DNA of 64,000 bases, taken from Pseudobacillus lumedeiriae. GTDB taxonomy: Bacteria; Bacillota; Bacilli; Bacillales; Domibacillaceae. The DNA lies in the NCBI RefSeq assembly GCF_044891285.1, contig NZ_JAUIYO010000003.1:218518-282517 (forward strand), in the 5' to 3' direction. The notes under the pieces were generated by a model. The model was not told the DNA's origin. It did not search any database and saw only the letters and a list, made by a program, of their open reading frames with translations. Below, piece after piece: positions 59,721-64,000 of the stretch. Each line of letters begins with the position of its first letter. Positions within the stretch are counted from its first letter, which is position 1. A program made the translations under genes and the position numbers.

Positions 59721-60479
59721 ATGTTTAAAGTCGATTTAAATTGTGATTTAGGGGAAAGTTTTGGCCGGTATAAACTTAGTGAACAACAAGAAATATTAAA
59801 ATATGTCACATCAGCGAATATTGCGTGTGGTTTTCACGCAGGCGATCCAAGTGTGATGAGGGAAACGGTTCATCTTGCCATTAAAAATGGTGTGAAAATT
59901 GGTGCCCATCCTGGCCTGCCGGATTTAAATGGATTCGGACGCCGTGAAATGAATATTACACCCCAAGAAGCATATGATATGGTTGTTTATCAAATGGGTG
60001 CTCTTCAAGGCTTCTTATCTACATGCAATGAAACGATGCAGCATGTTAAACCACATGGGGCTTTGTACAATATGTCCGCAAAAGATGCCAAACTTGCTGA
60101 AGCGATTGCCCAGGCGGTCTATGACATCTCGCCGTCTTTAGTTTTATTTGGACTTGCTGGAAGTGAATTGACGAAAGCGGGAGAAAAGATCGGCTTACGT
60201 ACAGCACATGAAGTGTTTGCTGACCGTACGTATCAATCTGATGGTACGTTAACTTCTCGTTCTCAGTCTGATGCTTTAATCACAGACCAAGAACAATCGG
60301 TATCACAGGTGGTGAAAATGGTGACAGAAGGAAAAGTCACTTCTCAACAACAGACGGAAGTTCCTTTAAAAGCAGACACCGTTTGCATTCACGGAGACGG
60401 TGAACATGCACTTGCTTTCGCGAAATATATTAAAGAAACATTAGAAAATAACAAGATTGTTGTTTCATCAATTATTTAA
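59721..60479 (+). CDS. ycsF: 5-oxoprolinase subunit PxpA (LamB/YcsF family)
   Basis: The product is 252 residues from ATG 59721 (MFKVDLNCDLGESFGRYKLS) behind GGAGGGG; an upstream start in that site adds six residues. LamB/YcsF hallmarks: ANIACGFHAGDPSVMRE, GAHPGLPDLNGFGRR and VKPHGALYN. It completes the PxpABC oxoprolinase with the divergent kipI-kipA pair. Together they recycle 5-oxoproline to glutamate. Confidence 0.95.
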   Translation: MFKVDLNCDLGESFGRYKLSEQQEILKYVTSANIACGFHAGDPSVMRETVHLAIKNGVKIGAHPGLPDLNGFGRREMNITPQEAYDMVVYQMGALQGFLSTCNETMQHVKPHGALYNMSAKDAKLAEAIAQAVYDISPSLVLFGLAGSELTKAGEKIGLRTAHEVFADRTYQSDGTLTSRSQSDALITDQEQSVSQVVKMVTEGKVTSQQQTEVPLKADTVCIHGDGEHALAFAKYIKETLENNKIVVSSII

Positions 60480-60498
60480 ATAGAATGGAGACACCTTT

Positions 60499-61719
60499 AT
60501 GGCAGAACAACAACATGAAAAAGTAAAAGCGAAAAAGAAGGCTAGTACGAGCGTCTTGCTCGGTGCCGCTTTTTTAATGGCTACATCATCGATTGGCCCT
60601 GGATTTCTAACTCAAACAACGGTATTTACTCAGCAATTAGCCGCAAGTTTTGCATTTGTTATTTTAATTTCATTACTTTTAGACGTTTTTGCGCAAATAA
60701 ATGTTTGGCGGATCATTACTGTATCAGGACTGCGGGGTCAAGAGATCGCTAACAAAGTCCTTCCTGGATTAGGCGTGTTTTTAGCCGCTATTATTGTAAT
60801 AGGCGGTCTGGCATTTAATATTGGAAACGTCGCCGGAGCAGGGCTTGGATTAAATGCTATGCTTGGAATTGATCCTATTATAGGAGCCATTATTAGTGCA
60901 GCATTTGCTATCTTTATTTTCGTCTTTAAAGAAGCTGGCAAAGCAATGGACAAAGCGGCTCAAGCGGCCGGTTTCGTTATGATCATCTTAATGTTGTATG
61001 TGGCCTTCGTGACATCACCGCCTGTTGGAGAAGCCATCGCTAATACGTTCGTTCCTGAAAAAATTAGTATATTCGCGATCGTAACACTCGTTGGCGGAAC
61101 AGTCGGAGGATACATTACATTTGCCGGCGGGCATCGTCTGTTAGATGCGGGAATTAAAGGGGTTGAATCCTTACCTGAAGTAACAAAAAGTTCTATAACA
61201 GGCATCGCTGTTACAGGTATCATGCGTGTCGCGTTATTTTTAGCTGTACTCGGAGTTGTGTCGCAAGGGCTTGCCATTGACCCAGACAATCCTCCAGCTT
61301 CAGTGTTCCAGCTTGCTGCAGGCGATATTGGTTACCGAATGTTTGGTGTGATTATGTGGGCAGCTGCCATTACATCTGTCGTAGGTGCCGCTTATACATC
61401 GGTTTCATTTATTCGTTCATTCAGCCCAGTCATTGAAAAGTATCATAATTGGATTATTATCTTATTTATTTTAGTGTCAACGATCACGTTTTCTTTAGTT
61501 GGACGACCTGTCAATGTTTTATTATTAGTCGGGGCCCTTAATGCCCTTATTTTACCAATAGCACTAGGAACGCTGTTAATAGCTGCTTACAAGAAGAATA
61601 TCGTTGGGGACTATAAACATCCACTATGGTTAACGATTTCAGGAGGATTCGTCGTACTCATCATGGGATATTTAGGGATCCGGACACTAATTGAACAAAT
61701 ACCATTATTATTTAAATAA
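60499..61719 (+). CDS. ycsG: Nramp-related membrane transporter (YcsG family)
   Basis: The 406-residue protein has about 11 TM segments and the Nramp-like fold (SSIGPGFLTQTTVFTQQL in TM1) but lacks the DPGN metal motif. YcsG homologues travel with ycsF/kip genes and may carry the pathway's substrate, such as 5-oxoproline, rather than a metal. It follows ycsF by 19 bp. Confidence 0.88.
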   Translation: MAEQQHEKVKAKKKASTSVLLGAAFLMATSSIGPGFLTQTTVFTQQLAASFAFVILISLLLDVFAQINVWRIITVSGLRGQEIANKVLPGLGVFLAAIIVIGGLAFNIGNVAGAGLGLNAMLGIDPIIGAIISAAFAIFIFVFKEAGKAMDKAAQAAGFVMIILMLYVAFVTSPPVGEAIANTFVPEKISIFAIVTLVGGTVGGYITFAGGHRLLDAGIKGVESLPEVTKSSITGIAVTGIMRVALFLAVLGVVSQGLAIDPDNPPASVFQLAAGDIGYRMFGVIMWAAAITSVVGAAYTSVSFIRSFSPVIEKYHNWIIILFILVSTITFSLVGRPVNVLLLVGALNALILPIALGTLLIAAYKKNIVGDYKHPLWLTISGGFVVLIMGYLGIRTLIEQIPLLFK

Positions 61720-61740
61720 TATCGCAAGGAGATTTAGGAT

Positions 61741-62532
61741 ATGATCAACTATGAATATATGGCTCCAAGTGAAGTGAGAGAACTCATTCGTAAACAAGAA
61801 ATTACAGAACCAACTGCGGGAATGTCAAAAGGATTCACCCAAGCAAATTTAGTTATTCTAAAAAAAGAATACGCCTTTGATTTCTTGCTATTCTGCCAGC
61901 GGAATCCGAAGCCGTGTCCTTTATTAGATGTCACAGAACCCGGCTCTTTCCATCCGAGTAAAATCGCTAAAGAAGCTGATATTCGCAAAGATATTCCTAA
62001 ATATCGCATTTACAAAGATGGGGTTTTCACAGAAGAGACAACAGATATTACTGAATATTGGGAAGATGATATGGTCGGTTTCTTACTAGGCTGCAGCTTT
62101 ACTTTTGAAACACCGCTTCTTGATAGCGGCATCCCTGTTCGACATATCGAAGAAAACCGGAACGTCCCAATGTATAAAACAAATATTCCTTGTGAAAAAG
62201 CGGGAGTATTTGAAGGTCCCACTGTTGTGAGTATGCGTCCAATGTCGCATGAGGATGCGATTCGCGCGATTCAAATTACTAGCCGCTTCCCTTCAGTACA
62301 TGGATCACCTATTCATATCGGTGACCCTAGTCAAATTGGAATTGCTGATATTTCAAAACCTGATTTCGGCGATGCAGTCACAATCAAAGAAGGAGAAATT
62401 CCTGTTTTTTGGGCTTGCGGTGTTACCCCTCAAGCGGTAGCTTTACAAAGCAAACCTTCACTTATGATTACTCATGCTCCCGGTCATATGTTTATTAGTG
62501 ACGTGCGAGACGAAAAATTTAGTGTTTTATAA
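61741..62532 (+). CDS. ycsI: YcsI/DUF1445-family protein, putative hydro-lyase or D-glutamate cyclase
   Basis: The 263-residue protein starts MINYEYMAPSEVRELIRKQE and contains the conserved blocks FLLFCQRNPKPCPLLDVTEP, DMVGFLLGCSFTFE and AHGEPIHIGDP-like VHGSPIHIGDP, then FWACGVTPQ. DUF1445 members, including mammalian D-glutamate cyclase, interconvert D-glutamate and 5-oxo-D-proline, which fits this oxoproline cluster. Third gene after ycsG; a terminator follows. Confidence 0.88.
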   Translation: MINYEYMAPSEVRELIRKQEITEPTAGMSKGFTQANLVILKKEYAFDFLLFCQRNPKPCPLLDVTEPGSFHPSKIAKEADIRKDIPKYRIYKDGVFTEETTDITEYWEDDMVGFLLGCSFTFETPLLDSGIPVRHIEENRNVPMYKTNIPCEKAGVFEGPTVVSMRPMSHEDAIRAIQITSRFPSVHGSPIHIGDPSQIGIADISKPDFGDAVTIKEGEIPVFWACGVTPQAVALQSKPSLMITHAPGHMFISDVRDEKFSVL

Positions 62533-62617
62533 AAGCTTAATCTAGGGATCCTGTTTAACTTTTTACCATCTGAACGACCTCCCTTCTTTGTAGTACTTTC
62601 TCTGAATAAAGGGAATG

Positions 62618-62662
62618 AAAGAGGAGGCTGTCTCATTTCGTTTGGAGACAGCCTCCTCTTAA
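62618..62662 (+). terminator. Terminator after ycsFGI
   Basis: GAGGAGGCTGTCTC pairs perfectly with GAGACAGCCTCCTC. Confidence 0.88.
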
Positions 62663-62682
62663 AATTTCTACGTTTGTTTTTA

Positions 62683-62793
62683 TCATTCTTCCTTCATGTT
62701 CAAATCCACTAAACACTTAAAGGCCATTTCATATACTTCATTGTCTTCACTATGACTAACCGTTAGAATGTCTGCAATCGCTTGCTCTGTTTC
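62683..62793 (-). pseudogene. Possible coding remnant
   Basis: A minus frame reads ETEQAIADILTVSHSEDNEV, then YEMAFKCLVDLNMKEE before TGA at 62683-62685. It follows directly after a stop codon and has no start codon or ribosome binding site. The composition looks protein-like, so it may be the tail of a lost gene. Low certainty. Confidence 0.3.
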
Positions 62794-62838
62794 CTACGCT
62801 GCACCTATTGAACACTCGGACAATTCCCTGGACAAACA

Positions 62839-62885
62839 GAAAAAAGCTTCTTCGCTCGTCTATGTAGACGGTGAACGAAAAAGCT
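62839..62885 (-). terminator. Terminator of the tRNA operon
   Basis: In the minus sense AGCTTTTTCGTTC-CCGTCTA pairs with TAGACG-CGAAGAAGCT, followed by TTTTTTC. Confidence 0.8.
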
Positions 62886-62905
62886 CTAATCATCTATTTC
62901 TTTTA

Positions 62906-62979
62906 CGCGCCTTAGAGGATTCGAACCTCTGACCGTACGCTTAGAAGGCGTATGCTCTATCCAGCTGAGCTAAAGGCGC
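62906..62979 (-). tRNA. tRNA-Arg (anticodon TCT)
   Basis: 74 nt; acceptor GCGCCTT/AAGGCGC, T loop GGTTCGAATCC, anticodon loop CTTCTAA. No CCA is encoded. Confidence 0.95.
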
Positions 62980-63003
62980 ATGATGTCATGATGTAATGTA
63001 GAA

Positions 63004-63091
63004 CGGAGAAGGAGGGATTTGAACCCTCGCGCCGCTTACGCGACCTACACCCTTAGCAGGGGCGCCTCTTCAGCCTCTTGAGTACTTCCCC
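63004..63091 (-). tRNA. tRNA-Ser (anticodon GCT)
   Basis: 88 nt with a long variable arm; acceptor GGGGAAG/CTTCTCC; anticodon loop CTGCTAA. No CCA is encoded. Confidence 0.93.
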
Positions 63092-63106
63092 ATAAAAATA
63101 AAATAA

Positions 63107-63178
63107 CTCCGCAGGCAAGATTCGAACTTGCGACCGATCGGTTAACAGCCGATTGCTCTACCACTGAGCTACTGCGGA
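63107..63178 (-). tRNA. tRNA-Asn (anticodon GTT)
   Basis: 72 nt; acceptor TCCGCAG/CTGCGGA, anticodon loop CTGTTAA. No CCA is encoded. Confidence 0.95.
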
Positions 63179-63184
63179 ATGGAG

Positions 63185-63258
<74 letters not shown>

Positions 63259-63276
63259 ATTTAGATAAATAAATGG

Positions 63277-63347
63277 AGCGGGTGATGGGAATCGAACCCA
63301 CGACATCAGCTTGGAAGGCTGAGGTTTTACCATTAAACTACACCCGC
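63277..63347 (-). tRNA. tRNA-Gly (anticodon TCC)
   Basis: 71 nt; acceptor GCGGGTG/CACCCGC, anticodon loop CTTCCAA. No CCA is encoded. Confidence 0.95.
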
Positions 63348-63361
63348 CTGTCTAGAACTGG

Positions 63362-63432
<71 letters not shown>

Positions 63433-63447
63433 TTTAAGATTGGATGG

Positions 63448-63519
63448 CTGGGCTAGCTGGATTCGAACCAGCGCATGACGGAGTCAAAGTCCGTTGCCTT
63501 ACCGCTTGGCTATAGCCCA
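63448..63519 (-). tRNA. tRNA-Gln (anticodon TTG)
   Basis: 72 nt; acceptor TGGGCTA/TAGCCCA, anticodon loop CTTTGAC. No CCA is encoded. Confidence 0.94.
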
Positions 63520-63534
63520 TTAATCATATATATG

Positions 63535-63609
63535 GGGCGATCGAGGGGAATCGAACCCCCGAGTGTCGGAGCCACAATCCGATGCGTTAACCACTTCGCC
63601 ACGACCGCC
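63535..63609 (-). tRNA. tRNA-His (anticodon GTG)
   Basis: 75 nt including the encoded G-1 that pairs with C73; anticodon loop TTGTGGC. No CCA is encoded. Confidence 0.94.
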
Positions 63610-63625
63610 ATAGCTATCTAGTAAA

Positions 63626-63710
63626 TGGTGGAGGGGGACGGATTCGAACCGCCGAACCCTGAGGGAGCGGATTTACAGTCCGCCGCGTTTAGCCACTTCG
63701 CTACCCCTCC
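63626..63710 (-). tRNA. tRNA-Tyr (anticodon GTA)
   Basis: 85 nt including an encoded 3' CCA; long variable arm; acceptor GGAGGGG/CCCCTCC; anticodon loop CTGTAAA. Confidence 0.94.
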
Positions 63711-63745
63711 ATATCTAATGAAAAAGAGAAATGAGAACATAAAAA

Positions 63746-63821
63746 TGGTGGCTCAGGACGGAATCGAACCGCCGACACATGGATTTTCAGTCCATTGCTC
63801 TACCGACTGAGCTACTGAGCC
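63746..63821 (-). tRNA. tRNA-Phe (anticodon GAA)
   Basis: 76 nt including an encoded CCA; acceptor GGCTCAG/CTGAGCC; anticodon loop CTGAAAA. Confidence 0.95.
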
Positions 63822-63870
63822 ACACAAGATATATATAGTAACAGTAGAGGTTAGTCTACTGAAAAAAATA

Positions 63871-63947
63871 TGGCGGTCCGGACGGGACTCGAACCCGCGA
63901 CCTCCTGCGTGACAGGCAGGCATTCTAACCAACTGAACTACCGGACC
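63871..63947 (-). tRNA. tRNA-Asp (anticodon GTC)
   Basis: 77 nt including an encoded CCA; acceptor GGTCCGG/CCGGACC; anticodon loop CTGTCAC. Confidence 0.95.
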
Positions 63948-63951
63948 ATGA

Positions 63952-64000
63952 TTGCGGGGACAGGATTTGAACCTGCGACCTTCGGGTTATGAGCCCGACG
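63952..64000 (-). tRNA. tRNA-Met, initiator type (anticodon CAT), partial
   Basis: The 3' half is present: anticodon stem with GGGC before and GCCC-like pairing after CTCATAA (three consecutive G-C pairs typical of the initiator), T arm and acceptor 3' strand ending CCCCGCAA. The 5' part lies beyond the window. No CCA is encoded. Confidence 0.85.

Noticed and set aside
63625..63810. A 61-codon plus-strand frame (starts MVEGDGFEPPNPEGADLQSA)
   Set aside because: It is the antisense of the tRNA-Tyr and tRNA-Phe genes, a frequent false annotation in tRNA clusters.

Overview
The window comes from the chromosome of a motile, endospore-forming, low-GC Bacillaceae species. The evidence is the ftsEX-cccB-prfB-secA-hpf-flaG gene order, a gerPA-PF spore-germination operon, a YjcZ-type sporulation peptide, a Spo0E-like phosphatase, sigma-D flagellar promoters and a kip/ycs (5-oxoprolinase) cluster. 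The genus cannot be fixed from sequence alone.

Layout. 1-1.4 kb: a thioredoxin-like redox protein and its membrane partner. 1.4-4.1 kb: an accessory, partly decayed stretch with a YjcZ peptide, a Fur-box promoter reading into a short hairpin-terminated transcript, an orphan CntK-like histidine racemase and the decayed end of a Tn3-family transposase. 4.1-15.8 kb: conserved core (M23 murein hydrolase, ftsX, ftsE, cccB, prfB with its programmed frameshift, secA, a SEC-C protein, hpf, fliT, fliS, flaG), but fliD is missing from its usual place. 15.9-24.8 kb: ywbE, a glutathione peroxidase interrupted by one amber codon, a hotdog thioesterase, an APC permease, ybjQ, fmdB/fmdA, an NhaC antiporter and an Nramp-like carrier without the canonical metal motif. 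25-30.3 kb: gamma-glutamyltransferase, an Lrp regulator, a split chromate-type transporter and a PAS/sigma-54 activator. 30.3-33.2 kb: a BCCT transporter and a Rieske monooxygenase behind a -24/-12 promoter. 33.4-38.1 kb: a lysine-type permease and a PLP decarboxylase, also behind a -24/-12 promoter, next to a second PAS/sigma-54 activator. 38.6-49 kb: two paralogous chemoreceptors flanking a YknXYZ/MacB-type ABC exporter, then an unknown gene and the relocated, enlarged fliD with its own sigma-D promoter. 49.2-54.6 kb: a YlbC-like CAP protein, a Spo0E-like peptide, an Hsp20 protein, gerPF-PA, a structured intergenic RNA-like element and a DUF3298 protein. 55-62.5 kb: an IclR (KipR) regulator, kipI-kipA-accB-accC and the divergent ycsF-ycsG-ycsI. 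62.9-64 kb: at least twelve tRNA genes on the minus strand, the last cut by the window edge.

The genes suggest an organism that scavenges amino-acid-derived and quaternary-amine compounds under specific activators: two sigma-54 modules, an Lrp- and an IclR-linked module, and carbon-catabolite control of 5-oxoproline use. Flagellar assembly (flaG, fliS, fliT and the distant fliD) and chemoreceptors share sigma-D promoters.

Most unusual are: three intergenic arrays of degenerate tandem repeats with a period of exactly 21 bp; a dispersed MITE-like repeat with GGCTrTGTTAAT ends in about six copies; a two-hairpin element resembling a stand-alone HEARO/omega RNA; the relocation of fliD; and the orphan metallophore racemase with decayed neighbours. 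All start choices, motif matches and homology calls were made by eye; no database search was run.
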